This document shows, in pieces, positions 24,788 to 33,114 of a stretch of 64,000 bases of DNA. The stretch is from Chloroflexota bacterium (GTDB taxonomy: Bacteria; Chloroflexota; UBA11872; UBA12225; JAJDUF01). The position numbers were made by a program, and so were the translations under genes. Under the pieces are notes generated by a model. The model was given only the letters and a program-made list of their open reading frames with translations. It ran no database searches and was not told where the DNA came from. The stretch spans positions 62,001-126,000 of the forward strand of contig JAJDUF010000010.1 of the NCBI GenBank assembly GCA_022826725.1, in the 5' to 3' direction. Numbering within the stretch: the stretch's first letter is position 1; each line of letters opens with the position of its first letter.

Positions 24788-24793
24788 TACAAT
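24788..24793 (+). promoter_or_regulatory. -10-like hexamer TACAAT
   Basis: GGTACAAT lies 71 nt upstream of the EamA transporter start. It is a one-off match to the set of GTA(T/C)A(C/A)T boxes found before other genes here. Confidence 0.35.
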
Positions 24794-24864
24794 GGGTGCT
24801 CCCGATGGTGGTGAGCCGCACTACACCGCTGCCGGACCTATTCCCGCCAACCTGAAGAGCATCC

Positions 24865-25839
24865 ATGGGCCGTGAACGCTGGGCCTTTCTGGCTGCCGCC
24901 CTATCCAGCCTCGGCTGGGCCTCCATGTATCCGGCCGCAAAGGTCGCGCTGGCCGAGGTTGAGCCGCTGCATATCGTCTGGGTACGCGCCGCCGTCGCCG
25001 GGCTGGCGCTGGCACTCATCACCATTGTCTCGAAACGTGGTCTGCGGCGCGGCTGGGCGCAACTACGGGCCGAGGGTGGGACGCGGCCGTGGGGCTGGCT
25101 GCTGCTGGGGCTGATGAACTTTGTCGGGACCTCGCTACTGGTGCTGTCGGCCCAGCGGTTCCTCCCGGCGTCGGTGAACGGCCTGCTCAACAACACGTCC
25201 CCGCTGTGGCTGGCGCTGGCGGCGGCACTGCTCGGTCGTGCCGTACACCCGAGCCGGCTGCTGACGGGATCGCTCATCGCGCTTGTCGGCGTGGGCCTTG
25301 TCGTGATCGGCGCGGACACTGCGGCGGGCAGTGCCCCTTGGTGGCAAGCGTTTGCCACGGCCGACTTGCGCGGGGTCGGTCTCTCGCTGGCCGGCAGCGT
25401 GCTCATCGCCATAGCGACTATCGTCGCGCGGCGAGTGATGCCCGGTCGAGACGCCATAGCCGCCACGTCGCTGGCGTGCCTCTGGGCAGCGCTGGTGCTC
25501 ATTCCGCTCGTGTTCGTGTTCGCCGGCGGCTTCGCGTTCTTGGGCAGCGTCTCCCCCGGCACGCTGCTCCTGCTCCTCCACATGGGGTTGTCCAGTACGG
25601 CGTTCAACTTCAGTCTCTGGTTCTACGCCCTCAGCGTCCTCCCGGTGACGCGGGTGGCCAATCTCCAATACCTCATCGCGCCGTTGGGCGTGGCACTGAG
25701 CGTCATCTTCCTGCGCGAGCCGCTGACGTTGACGCTGGTGGTCGGGGGGACAGCGATTGTGGCCGGCATCATCATCGCCCAGCGCGGCGCCGAGCCGGTA
25801 CCGGCGAGGATAGGACAGGAGCGGAGGTTAAAGAGGTAA
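24865..25839 (+). CDS. EamA-family (DMT) transporter
   Basis: A 324-aa inner-membrane protein with about ten hydrophobic segments in two EamA halves: residues 1-150 starting 'WAFLAAALSSLGWASMYP', and residues 165-310 ending 'VVGGTAIVAGIIIAQRG'. Each half ends with the typical 'LIALVGVGLVVIG'-like strand. These drug/metabolite exporters move amino acids, nucleosides or small metabolites. The ATG at 24865 immediately precedes the first transmembrane segment. The gene is monocistronic and converges on the alanine racemase gene. Confidence 0.92.
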   Translation: MGRERWAFLAAALSSLGWASMYPAAKVALAEVEPLHIVWVRAAVAGLALALITIVSKRGLRRGWAQLRAEGGTRPWGWLLLGLMNFVGTSLLVLSAQRFLPASVNGLLNNTSPLWLALAAALLGRAVHPSRLLTGSLIALVGVGLVVIGADTAAGSAPWWQAFATADLRGVGLSLAGSVLIAIATIVARRVMPGRDAIAATSLACLWAALVLIPLVFVFAGGFAFLGSVSPGTLLLLLHMGLSSTAFNFSLWFYALSVLPVTRVANLQYLIAPLGVALSVIFLREPLTLTLVVGGTAIVAGIIIAQRGAEPVPARIGQERRLKR

Positions 25840-25916
25840 GGGTATCGGTGAGGCGGCCGGCTAGGCCCATTCATCTTGGGAGAGGGACAGTGATCCACCT
25901 CCCGCTAACCTGGGGT

Positions 25917-25985
25917 ACAGCCCTCACCCCGGCCCTCTCCCACGGGGAGAGGGGGTGGATTCCCGCGCAAGCGGGAATGGTGACT
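25917..25985. repeat. Type B hairpin plus palindrome inside the alr 3' end
   Basis: 'CCCTCACCCCGGCCCTCTCC' with its GGAGAGGGGG arm, followed by 'GATTCCCGCGCAAGCGGG'. The unit overlaps the alanine racemase stop codon region, so it forms the C-terminal codons of that gene. Confidence 0.85.
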
Positions 25986-27351
25986 TTTGTAAGGGACTTA
26001 CACGCAGAGCGGGCGCCGGGGGATGCGGTGCCGTGATGCCGTTGGGTGGGTGCAGCACGTTCGCGGGCGCTTGGTTGCGGTGGTAGAACCGGGGCACGCG
26101 GGCCAACAGGCGGGTGACGACCTCGTAGTTGGTGCTGTCGCTGGCCGCTGCCACGTCTTCAGCGGAGATGGAGGCGGCGCCTTGCTGCCCGATGAGGACA
26201 GCCACATCGCCTTCCTGGATTCCGCGACCATCGCGGCAGTCCACAACGAGCTGATCCATGCACACGCGCCCTACAATAGGACAGACCTTGCCACCGAGCA
26301 GCACGGCGCCGCGGTTGGAGAGGGCGACGCTCAGGCCGTCGCCATAGCCGGCGGCGAGGGTGGCGAGGCAGGTGGCCTGCGGCGTGTGGTAGGTGCCGCC
26401 ATAGCTCACCGGCGTGCCGGCCGGCACATAGCGCAGTCGGATGACGCGCGTCTTGAGGGTGAGCACGGGACGGAGTGCTGACGCCAGGGATGGCGCGCCG
26501 GCAGCGTGCCTGCGCTCTCCATTTAACTGTGCGCTGGAGGCGGGGTTACGAGCGGCGGTCGTGTGCAGGCCGTAGAGCGCCGCACCGACGCGCACCTGAT
26601 CGAGATGCGCCGCCGGGAGCGCCAAGGTCGCGGCGCTGTTGGCCGCATGGAGGACGGCCGGGGCGATGCCGACCGCCCGCAGCCGGCCGACGACATCGAG
26701 AAAATCGGCCAACTGCTGTCGCGTAGCGGTCAGGTTGTCCGCGTCGGCCATAGCGAAGTGGGTATAGAGGCCTTCGACTGCCAGCCCTGCGATCGCTGCC
26801 ACGACGCTCGTGAAGGCGACCGCCTCGTCCGTCAGGAGGCCAAAGCGGTGCATGCCCGTATCCACCTTGACGTGAACGGGGAGCACCCGTCCGGCGGCGC
26901 GCGCCGCGTGGGCGAGAGCCTGGGCCATAGTCAGGTTATGGACGGTGGGCGTGAGCCGCAGCGCAACGCAGCGCCGTGCGCCGGAAGGCGGCACCGGTCC
27001 CATCACCAAGATCGGTGCGGTGATGCCGGCGTTGCGTAGCTCGACGGCTTCGTCCAGGCGCCCTACGGCCAGGCCGTCCGCGCCGGCCGCCAGTACCGCC
27101 GAGGCAACCGGCACGGCGCCGTGTCCGTAGGCGTTGGCCTTGACGACGGCGACGAGCCGGACGCGCGGCCCGATGTGGGAGCACAGCACGCGGACGTTGG
27201 CGGCGAGCGCATCCAGGTTGACTCCCGCCCAGATGAGCGCCTCCGGGTCGAGGCCGGGATGATCCGGGGCCACCGCCGCGTCGGCGGTAGCCGGCACCGG
27301 CGCACGGAGCGCCTGAGTCCGGGGACTCAATTCTGCCGTGTTTTGCACCAC
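25924..27351 (-). CDS. alr: Alanine racemase
   Basis: A PLP-dependent racemase that makes D-alanine for peptidoglycan. 'VVKANAYGHGA' holds the PLP Lys, 'HVKVDTGMHRFG' the following conserved segment, 'VRVGAALYGLH', and 'PVSYGGTYH' the second catalytic Tyr region; 'GRVCMDQLVVD' is near the C-terminal domain. The frame extends to a GTG at 27456; the GTG at 27351 is preferred because GGAG lies 9 nt upstream, and even this leaves about 40 extra N-terminal residues. The last 25 or so codons ('SPLQKSPFPLARESTPSPRG') are translated from an intergenic repeat. An inserted Gly/Ala-rich loop occurs near residue 265. It follows nnr on the same strand. Confidence 0.92.
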   Translation of the reverse strand: MVQNTAELSPRTQALRAPVPATADAAVAPDHPGLDPEALIWAGVNLDALAANVRVLCSHIGPRVRLVAVVKANAYGHGAVPVASAVLAAGADGLAVGRLDEAVELRNAGITAPILVMGPVPPSGARRCVALRLTPTVHNLTMAQALAHAARAAGRVLPVHVKVDTGMHRFGLLTDEAVAFTSVVAAIAGLAVEGLYTHFAMADADNLTATRQQLADFLDVVGRLRAVGIAPAVLHAANSAATLALPAAHLDQVRVGAALYGLHTTAARNPASSAQLNGERRHAAGAPSLASALRPVLTLKTRVIRLRYVPAGTPVSYGGTYHTPQATCLATLAAGYGDGLSVALSNRGAVLLGGKVCPIVGRVCMDQLVVDCRDGRGIQEGDVAVLIGQQGAASISAEDVAAASDSTNYEVVTRLLARVPRFYHRNQAPANVLHPPNGITAPHPPAPALRVSPLQKSPFPLARESTPSPRGRGPG

Positions 27352-27504
27352 GGGATTACCGCTCCCTACGCTTTCGCCACCAAGCACGCAGAGGGGGGTA
27401 GTGAGCAAACTACCGGTACCACCGAGCGTGCTCGGAAGGCAGCCGTAGCCGGCCACAGAACACCACGGCGCACTGGAGGTTACTGTCGCAACGGGTTGGT
27501 GGTG

Positions 27505-29145
27505 CTAGAAGCCTCGCAGGTAGCGAATGGCGGCCGGTAGCTGCGGGAGCAAGTCGCTCGCTGCCGCACCGTCCACACCGACCTGGGCGCGAACGCGCTC
27601 GCCGGCGGCGCCGTGCAGCCAGACGCCGAGCCACGCGGCTGCGTGCGGCGGCACGCCCTGCGCCAGTAGCCCGACGATGGTGCCGGCCAGCACGTCGCCG
27701 GTGCCGGCGGTAGCCAACGCCGGATTGGCAAAGGGGAGGACCGTCACCAGACCGTCCGGGGTGGCCACAACGGTCGGGGCGCCCTTCAAGACCACGATCT
27801 GCTGCCAGCGCTGCGCGGCCTCCCGTGCGATAGGGATGCGCTGCGCCTGCACCGCGGCGACCGAACAGCCCACGAGCCGGGCCATCTCGCCGGGATGAGG
27901 GGTCAGGATGCAGCGGCCGGGCGCCAGCTCGGACCAGATAGCCGTGCCGGCGAGCGCGTTGAGGGCATCGGCATCCACAACGATTCCTTGCGGTTGCTCG
28001 CGCACTCCCGCCAGGTCCCGCATAACGGCCGCCACAAACTCGTCCACGCCCGGCGCGCGGCCCAAGCCCGGCCCGACCAGCACCGCGTCGTAGCCCTCGG
28101 CAGCGGCAAGGAGGGGGGCGGCCGCCGGTGGTCCGAGGGAGCCGGGCGCGCCTTCGGGGAGTGGCCAGTAGGTGGCATCGAGGAGGGCAGCCCCGACAAT
28201 CGGCTGGATACTGGCCGCCAAGCCCAGGCTCACGAGGCCGGCGCCAACGCGGCCGGCAGCGCGCGCGGCCAGCCCCGGCGCGCCCGTGTACTGCCCGCAC
28301 CCACCGACCACAAGCGCCTTGCCGAATGTTCCCTTGTGGCTGAACGACGGGCGCGGCGGCAACTGCGCGGCGAGCGCCGGAGCCGTCGCAAGTACCGTGC
28401 TGACGGGGACCGCCGTCAGTGTCTCGGCCGATAGCCCCAAATCCACGTTCTGTATCCGGCCGACCAAGCCGGCAGCGGGGGGCAGATAGAGACCCAGCTT
28501 CGCCGGCCCGGTGGAGATCGTCGTATCGGCAGCAAACGCCACGGGATCGGCCCGTCCGCTGTCGCTGTCAATGCCGCTGGGCACGTCCACGGCGACGGTG
28601 CGTGGCCACGTGCCCCGGCGCGTGTTCCGGACGGCGGCAAGTACTTCCTGAGCCGGCCCGCGCAAGGGCGGGACGGCGCCGATACCCAAGATCGCATCAA
28701 CGACCACGCTGGCCGCGCGCAGCCACGCGGTGAGCCGGTTGCGGCCGGCGTCGGTCGTGGCGGGCTGGACGACGGCGCCGGCGGCCTGCGCGGCCGCGAC
28801 GAGAGGGTCATCGCCACGATCACGCACCAGATAGACGCGCGTCGCTCGCGCGTATGGCGCCAAGGCGCGCGCGACGATCAGACCGTCGCCACCATTGTTC
28901 CCGGACCCGATGAGGAAGAGCAGCGTCTCATCGGCGAGGGTGCGCCGCGAGGGCGGGCCAGATGGTGTGTTCACGGTGGGACCGGAGCCGAGCCAGCGCC
29001 GCAGGACCCGCGCGACGCCCACGCCGGCGGTCTCCATCAGGGCTGCCGGCGTGGTGCCGCGCGCAAAGGCCGCTTGCTCCAGGGCACGCATCTCGGCGAC
29101 GCTGACCAAGCGTTGGCCGGTCGGAGGCACGGCGTCAGTTGACAT
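27505..29145 (-). CDS. nnr: Bifunctional NAD(P)H-hydrate epimerase/ADP-dependent dehydratase
   Basis: A 546-aa fusion that repairs hydrated NAD(P)H. The N-terminal YjeF_N epimerase domain (residues 1-220) shows 'FLIGSGNNGGDGLIVARAL' and 'AVDVPSGIDSDSG'. The C-terminal ribokinase-like dehydratase domain (about 245-540) shows 'SHKGTFGKALVVGGCGQYTG', 'ILTPHPGEMARL', 'VLKGAPTVV' and 'ATAGTGDVLAGTIVGLL'. The frame is open to 29373, but the region upstream of 29145 is the repeat and the acpS gene, so the ATG at 29145 is used. It follows acpS and precedes alr on the same strand, a common nnr-acpS-alr arrangement. Confidence 0.93.
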   Translation of the reverse strand: MSTDAVPPTGQRLVSVAEMRALEQAAFARGTTPAALMETAGVGVARVLRRWLGSGPTVNTPSGPPSRRTLADETLLFLIGSGNNGGDGLIVARALAPYARATRVYLVRDRGDDPLVAAAQAAGAVVQPATTDAGRNRLTAWLRAASVVVDAILGIGAVPPLRGPAQEVLAAVRNTRRGTWPRTVAVDVPSGIDSDSGRADPVAFAADTTISTGPAKLGLYLPPAAGLVGRIQNVDLGLSAETLTAVPVSTVLATAPALAAQLPPRPSFSHKGTFGKALVVGGCGQYTGAPGLAARAAGRVGAGLVSLGLAASIQPIVGAALLDATYWPLPEGAPGSLGPPAAAPLLAAAEGYDAVLVGPGLGRAPGVDEFVAAVMRDLAGVREQPQGIVVDADALNALAGTAIWSELAPGRCILTPHPGEMARLVGCSVAAVQAQRIPIAREAAQRWQQIVVLKGAPTVVATPDGLVTVLPFANPALATAGTGDVLAGTIVGLLAQGVPPHAAAWLGVWLHGAAGERVRAQVGVDGAAASDLLPQLPAAIRYLRGF

Positions 29146-29170
29146 AGTTGATGCTTTCAGGTGCAGTCCA

Positions 29171-29194
29171 GATTCCCGCCTTCGCGGGAATGAC
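29171..29194. repeat. 'GATTCCCGCCTTCGCGGGAATGAC'-type palindrome
   Basis: A 24-bp unit with CCCGC/GCGGG arms, identical to the one at 21972. It lies between acpS and nnr inside what is probably one transcript. Confidence 0.85.
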
Positions 29195-29213
29195 GATTCC
29201 GGTCTTTGCCGCG

Positions 29214-29573
29214 TTACCGCGCGGCGACCATCGCCACGGCGTAGGCACGCGCATGGGTGAGGGAGATGGCCCACTCCAGGAGGCCGAGCGCTTGCGCCCG
29301 CGCTGCAGCGCGACCGTGCAAGGCGACGGTCGGCTTGCCGCGGTGATCGGGTACGACTTCCATGTCGCGCCAAGCCAGGCCACGGATGCCCGTCCCCAAC
29401 GCCTTGGCGACCGCTTCCTTGGCCGCAAACCGGGCGGCAAGCTCCGGCACGCGCCCCCGACAGTACGCCAACTCGCCCGGCGTGTAGACGCGCTCCAGAA
29501 ATCGCTGGCCGCGGCGCGCGATCACCCCTTCGATACGGTCAATCTCGATCATGTCCACGCCTACGGTCAGCAT
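29214..29573 (-). CDS. acpS: Holo-[acyl-carrier-protein] synthase
   Basis: A 119-aa phosphopantetheinyl transferase that activates acyl carrier protein using CoA. 'VGVDMIEIDRIE' (Mg-binding Asp) lies at the N-terminus and 'RFAAKEAVAKALGTGI' (catalytic Glu/Lys) at residues 47-62. The end 'ISLTHARAYAVAMVAA' is the conserved last strand, with His in 'LTHA' where most homologues have SH. The length is normal. It is the first gene of a likely acpS-nnr-alr transcript. Confidence 0.95.
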   Translation of the reverse strand: MLTVGVDMIEIDRIEGVIARRGQRFLERVYTPGELAYCRGRVPELAARFAAKEAVAKALGTGIRGLAWRDMEVVPDHRGKPTVALHGRAAARAQALGLLEWAISLTHARAYAVAMVAAR

Positions 29574-29632
29574 AGTCCTGCCTTCGGCTTGATTTACGAA
29601 CGACGCCAGCGCCGGCCGCTGGGGAGGACGCC

Positions 29633-30940
29633 TCAGTCAATGACCAGCCGCACGTTACGCACCGCGCTGCGATAACTCCAGCCGGCAGCCAGCACTTCGA
29701 GGCGCTCGATGTGCGCGGGTCGCGGCACCAGACCCAACAGGTTGATCTCATAGGACGACCATTCACCGGCCCGGACTTGCGTAGCCGCACGCACCGGCAG
29801 ATCGTCGCGATTGTGGATGAAGAACCCATGCACCCACACAGTGTTCGTGCGATTGATGTCCTCATAGATGACCCGCAGCATCAGCGGATATTCCGTACCG
29901 GCAACGCCGCCCCCCGACAGCGAGTGGCTATCTACACGCACCTCGGCGGACAGCAAGACGGAAGCGGTGTCCGAGAGGTCTCGGCCGACAGACTGCCGAA
30001 TAATCGTCTCCCCATGCCCTTCACCGACGCGCTCGAAGGAGACCTTGCCTTGACCAGCCTCGATTTCCCACGAGACCCGGCCCGGCGGCTCGCGCTCGGA
30101 GAGGTCGAGCACCGTCCAGTGGCTGGGCCGCCCCGGCTGGCCGGCTGGCCCCGGCACGCCTTCTTGCAAGCTGCCGTTCTTCAGCACGTCGCGCGGAATC
30201 GGCAACGGGCCGACCGGTGTGGCCTCCTTCGGTATCTGGACACGTTGACTGGTGCCCACCGTCAAGCTGGCGCCGGCAGCGTGGGCGATGGCCTTTCCGA
30301 CCCGTACCAGCACGGTGCTCTCATCGGGGGTCACTTCCAGGGAGTAGCTACCATCTTGCAGGCCCACCAGCCCCGAAGGGGTCTGCACCTCGAAACTCCC
30401 TTGGAGCGTCTCATACGGCGGTTCATCGGGCGCTACACCGACATGGACACGCCCACGCTCCAGGCGCAAGACGACGGTGCGATCAACGGGGCCGAAACGC
30501 CCGCGGCGCAACTGCACTACCTGGAGCGTGGTGTCGGGGTAGAGGAGGACGGTGCTGAAGTCGAAGAGGCGTATGAAGACCCGCGAACCGGCGCTCGTGC
30601 GGACGGTGTCACCTTCATCAAAGATGGGGACTTCCGGCAACTCAATCCATTCGGTGTGGCCAGCCCGCTGAATGAGGCCGACGCCCTCAATCAGCCGGCC
30701 GAAGCCCTGATTAATGACAATAGCATTGCCGATATACCACCGGACGGCGTACCAGCCACCGAGGACAACGCCCAGGAACAGCACGGTCGCCAGAAGCAGC
30801 AAGCGCCAGGCGAGCCGCTCGGCTTGCCACGGCGCGCCGGTGAAATCGCTGACTACCGGCAGGGCGCGGGCGAGCGGCGTCTCAACCGCCGACCCAAGCT
30901 CCGCCCCCGGAGCAGCAGCAGCGCCGCGTCCAACCACCAC
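29633..30940 (-). CDS. Membrane-anchored FecR-domain protein
   Basis: A 435-aa protein with one transmembrane helix at about residues 45-67 ('LLLLATVLFLGVVLGGWYAV'). The following region resembles a FecR-type beta domain ('DEGDTVRTSAGSRVFIRLFD', 'TPSGLVGLQDGSYSLEV'), as found in signalling and envelope-sensing proteins. The C-terminal third has beta-sandwich character ('SVLLSAEVRV', 'EWSSYEINLLGLVPRPAHIE') and could be a carbohydrate-binding or jelly-roll domain. The start is a GTG with CTGGAGG upstream. No sigma factor or TonB receptor gene is adjacent, so the classical FecIR circuit is not present. Confidence 0.75.
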   Translation of the reverse strand: MVVGRGAAAAPGAELGSAVETPLARALPVVSDFTGAPWQAERLAWRLLLLATVLFLGVVLGGWYAVRWYIGNAIVINQGFGRLIEGVGLIQRAGHTEWIELPEVPIFDEGDTVRTSAGSRVFIRLFDFSTVLLYPDTTLQVVQLRRGRFGPVDRTVVLRLERGRVHVGVAPDEPPYETLQGSFEVQTPSGLVGLQDGSYSLEVTPDESTVLVRVGKAIAHAAGASLTVGTSQRVQIPKEATPVGPLPIPRDVLKNGSLQEGVPGPAGQPGRPSHWTVLDLSEREPPGRVSWEIEAGQGKVSFERVGEGHGETIIRQSVGRDLSDTASVLLSAEVRVDSHSLSGGGVAGTEYPLMLRVIYEDINRTNTVWVHGFFIHNRDDLPVRAATQVRAGEWSSYEINLLGLVPRPAHIERLEVLAAGWSYRSAVRNVRLVID

Positions 30941-31060
30941 CGGCCTCCAGAAATACTCGTCACGGTACGGTCATCGGCTGGAATGTCAGCCGGGCATCAC
31001 CAGCGGCCCCTTGGCCGGAGCCGTCCGTATGACTCTAACGGGCGAGCGCTGCGATTCGGG

Positions 31061-32365
31061 CTATGAGCGCGGGATAATCAGACCGCTCGGCCGCGCCTCG
31101 TGCCCTGGCATTCCGGGCACGCCGGGCATGGTCGGGGCAGCGGCAGCGGCCTCGGATCCGGGCGTCCATAGCCCCGCCAGCGCGCCCTGATCTTGCTGAC
31201 GCTGGAACTCGGCCGGGTCCACCCCGAGGGCGCGCGCCAAACTCCGTTGCACGAGACGCAGGGACCAAGGATGCTCCTCGGGCGGCGCGCCCTCCGGCTC
31301 CAGCGCCAGCGCGGCGGCCAGCGCCAACTGCGCCGGCCAGCGCCGGTCATGGCGCACGAAATGGTAGGCCATCTCCTCCAGGCGGCGGCGCCAGCGCACC
31401 CCTTGCTCACCATGGAACTCACTCGCCACCACCTGGCGCAGCGCCGCCGACAGGCGATCACGCTCCGCTTCCGGGGGCAGGGAGAGGGTGCTCGTCTCTC
31501 GATCACGGAAGACGGTCGTGAGCGGACTCACGACATCTGCGGGCAGATGCCAGCCGCGCATCTCCGACTCGTCGAACACCTCCGGCGACCGATCGAGGAG
31601 GTCGGGGCGAAAGCGCACCTCCGTGGCTTGCAGATAGTCGTAGACCGGCGGGAGCGGTGGCTCCTCGGGGCCGGCGAGGTAGCGGCCGTAGACGGCATAG
31701 TCGGCCGGGACACCGCGCTGCTGGGCGATGGCCGCTTGCGCGGCGCTCGTGAGCAGGTGCAGCGCATAGGGCACCGGCACCTCAGTGACCAGGAAGGCAC
31801 CGCGCGCCGCCATTTCCGAGCGTGTCCGGGCGATTTCCTGGTCGAACTCGGCGCGAGACTGGCGCGTAATCGTGAAGGAATGCAACCGTCCGCTGTCGTA
31901 GACGACGCCGTTGGCCGCCGAGCGCCCGGAGCCGGGAATATCCAGCGCCAGCCAGAGTAAGCGCGCCCCGTCCGGGTCACAGGAGCTGAGGAACGCCGGC
32001 CCGGTAGCCACGGGCGCGGCAACTGCGCCGGCCGGCTCGTCGCGTGAGGCAGCATCGGCGTGGATGCCGGCTTGCTTGAGACGATGGAGTGCGCGCCGTG
32101 CCCCCCGGCGCACCTCACGTGGCCGCTCGCCGGCGGCCAAGGCGCTGGCGAGGTGGGCAGCGGCCGGGAGCCGCACCGCGCCCAGTGCCTCGGCGGCCGC
32201 GCCGGCGAGCGGCCACGGTGGCGCCGCCGCCAACTCTTCGATAAGGGAGAGCGCCGCGTCCGGGTCGGCCTCGGCTAAGGAGCGGAGGCTAGGAGGCAGC
32301 GCGGCCGGCCCGGCACGGGCCAACGCCGCGCGGGCGTCAGCGGGCGAGAGGCCCGCCAAGGCCAC
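31061..32365 (-). CDS. Hypothetical protein, 434 aa
   Basis: I do not recognise a named family. The N-terminal 110 residues are Ala-rich repeated helices, similar to HEAT repeats ('AAHLASALAAG', 'ARRALHRLKQAGI'). The middle region ('GARLLWLALDIPGSGR', 'GRLHSFTITRQSRAEFDQEI' ) is alpha/beta, and the C-terminal region is helical ('VRWRRRLEEMAYHFVRHDRR'). The GTG at 32365 is the only near-cognate start, but the frame stays open upstream to the adjacent small gene with an Arg/Ser-rich stretch, so a longer protein is possible. It is cytosolic, with no membrane segments. It probably follows the small basic gene and precedes the FecR-like gene. Confidence 0.7.
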   Translation of the reverse strand: MALAGLSPADARAALARAGPAALPPSLRSLAEADPDAALSLIEELAAAPPWPLAGAAAEALGAVRLPAAAHLASALAAGERPREVRRGARRALHRLKQAGIHADAASRDEPAGAVAAPVATGPAFLSSCDPDGARLLWLALDIPGSGRSAANGVVYDSGRLHSFTITRQSRAEFDQEIARTRSEMAARGAFLVTEVPVPYALHLLTSAAQAAIAQQRGVPADYAVYGRYLAGPEEPPLPPVYDYLQATEVRFRPDLLDRSPEVFDESEMRGWHLPADVVSPLTTVFRDRETSTLSLPPEAERDRLSAALRQVVASEFHGEQGVRWRRRLEEMAYHFVRHDRRWPAQLALAAALALEPEGAPPEEHPWSLRLVQRSLARALGVDPAEFQRQQDQGALAGLWTPGSEAAAAAPTMPGVPGMPGHEARPSGLIIPRS

Positions 32366-32442
32366 CGCCGAGCTACTACGAGGCGCGGCCTTGGTGGTGG
32401 CACGGGGCGGACTACCCCGGCGGCCGCGTGACCGTCTCCGCG

Positions 32443-32622
32443 CTACTGATCGAGCGATGCTGTGTCCTCCTCTGCGCCGCGCGCCCGCTTGCGGCGACGC
32501 TTGCGGATCACTTCCACCATCGGCGTCGGCTCCAACGCTTCTACGACGCGATGCGCCTTGGCGTTGGCGGCGGCTTTCTTCGGCCGGCGCCGTTCGCGGC
32601 GCTGCGGGGTCCTTCTAGGCAT
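32443..32622 (-). CDS. Small basic protein, 59 aa
   Basis: A 59-aa protein with an Arg/Lys-rich N-terminus ('MPRRTPQRRERRRPKKAAAN') and a second basic patch ('IRKRRRKRARG'). GGGAGGTG precedes the ATG. The longer open frame to 32706 runs into the tRNA gene and is not credible. It lies directly downstream of tRNA-Leu and upstream of the 434-aa gene on the same strand. No family recognised; nucleic-acid binding is likely from charge only. Confidence 0.6.
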   Translation of the reverse strand: MPRRTPQRRERRRPKKAAANAKAHRVVEALEPTPMVEVIRKRRRKRARGAEEDTASLDQ

Positions 32623-32672
32623 AACCTGCACCTCCCGAAGGGCCGCCAGCGGAGTATCGCTGGCCTTTATAG

Positions 32673-32758
32673 TGCCGAGGACGGGATTCGAACCCGTATG
32701 GCCCATACGAGCCGAGGGATTTTAAGTCCCTTGCGTCTGCCAGTTCCGCCACCTCGGC
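32673..32758 (-). tRNA. tRNA-Leu (anticodon TAA)
   Basis: An 86-nt type II tRNA. The acceptor stem pairs GCCGAGG with CCTCGGC, followed by an A discriminator base; CCA is not encoded. The anticodon stem AGGGA/TCCCT encloses CTTAAAA, giving anticodon TAA (decodes UUA/UUG). A long variable arm with GGGCC separates it from the T arm ACGGG-TTCGAAT-CCCGT. Transcription is leftward, opposite to the cytochrome operon. Confidence 0.95.
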
Positions 32759-32985
32759 CAATCCGGCTCAGGCGGGCGGAACCGCCAGGCGGCGACGAGC
32801 CGGCCTATTCTACCAATTTTGCTCCCGCGCGAGGGGCCGTGCCTCACTCCCGGCACTCCTCACACCGGCTCCGGAAACACCATGGCCTTGGCAAGGCCAC
32901 CGCCAGGCATGAAAATGACGGCCGCCGTTGCGGCTTCTGCCGCAGTGACGAGGCGACGAGACGACGGGCAGTAGACTTGCCCCTT

Positions 32986-33003
32986 CTCGGCACAAGTGCC
33001 GAG
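32986..33003. promoter_or_regulatory. 18-bp palindrome, candidate operator
   Basis: CTCGGCAC and GTGCCGAG flank a central AA. It lies 41 bp before the TATAAT at 33044, where an activator could bind upstream of the cytochrome operon promoter. Sequence evidence only. Confidence 0.4.
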
Positions 33004-33043
33004 GAAGCACCGCGGCAGCTTGAGTGCTGGCGGCCATCCCGAC

Positions 33044-33049
33044 TATAAT
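33044..33049 (+). promoter_or_regulatory. -10-like hexamer TATAAT
   Basis: A perfect TATAAT lies 65 nt upstream of the cytochrome b start codon, after ACTATAATGTGG. No TTGACA-like box sits 17 bp before it; the palindrome at 32986 may substitute through an activator. Confidence 0.5.
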
Positions 33050-33114
33050 GTGGCTGCCGCTTGTGAACTATTTCGCAAACCTGCCGCGCGGCTGATCTGC
33101 TTGGGGAGGGAAGC

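Larger units (their letters stand above)
32759..33114. other. Intergenic region between tRNA-Leu and cytochrome operon
   Basis: No gene is seen in these 356 bp. It holds a perfect palindrome with 8-bp arms (CTCGGCAC-aa-GTGCCGAG, 32986-33003), a second palindrome TGGCCTTG-g-CAAGGCCA (32883-32899), a 'GTTGCGGCTTCTGCCGCAGTG' type module cut short (near 32930, read as related to modules at 6133 and 44353) and a TATAAT at 33044-33049. The cytochrome operon promoter is expected here. Confidence 0.5.

Noticed and set aside
29146..29373. N-terminal extension of nnr to 29373
   Set aside because: It reads through the palindromic repeat and part of acpS ('ESSFPRRRESGLHLKAS' is the repeat translated). 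The YjeF_N domain begins right after the ATG at 29145.
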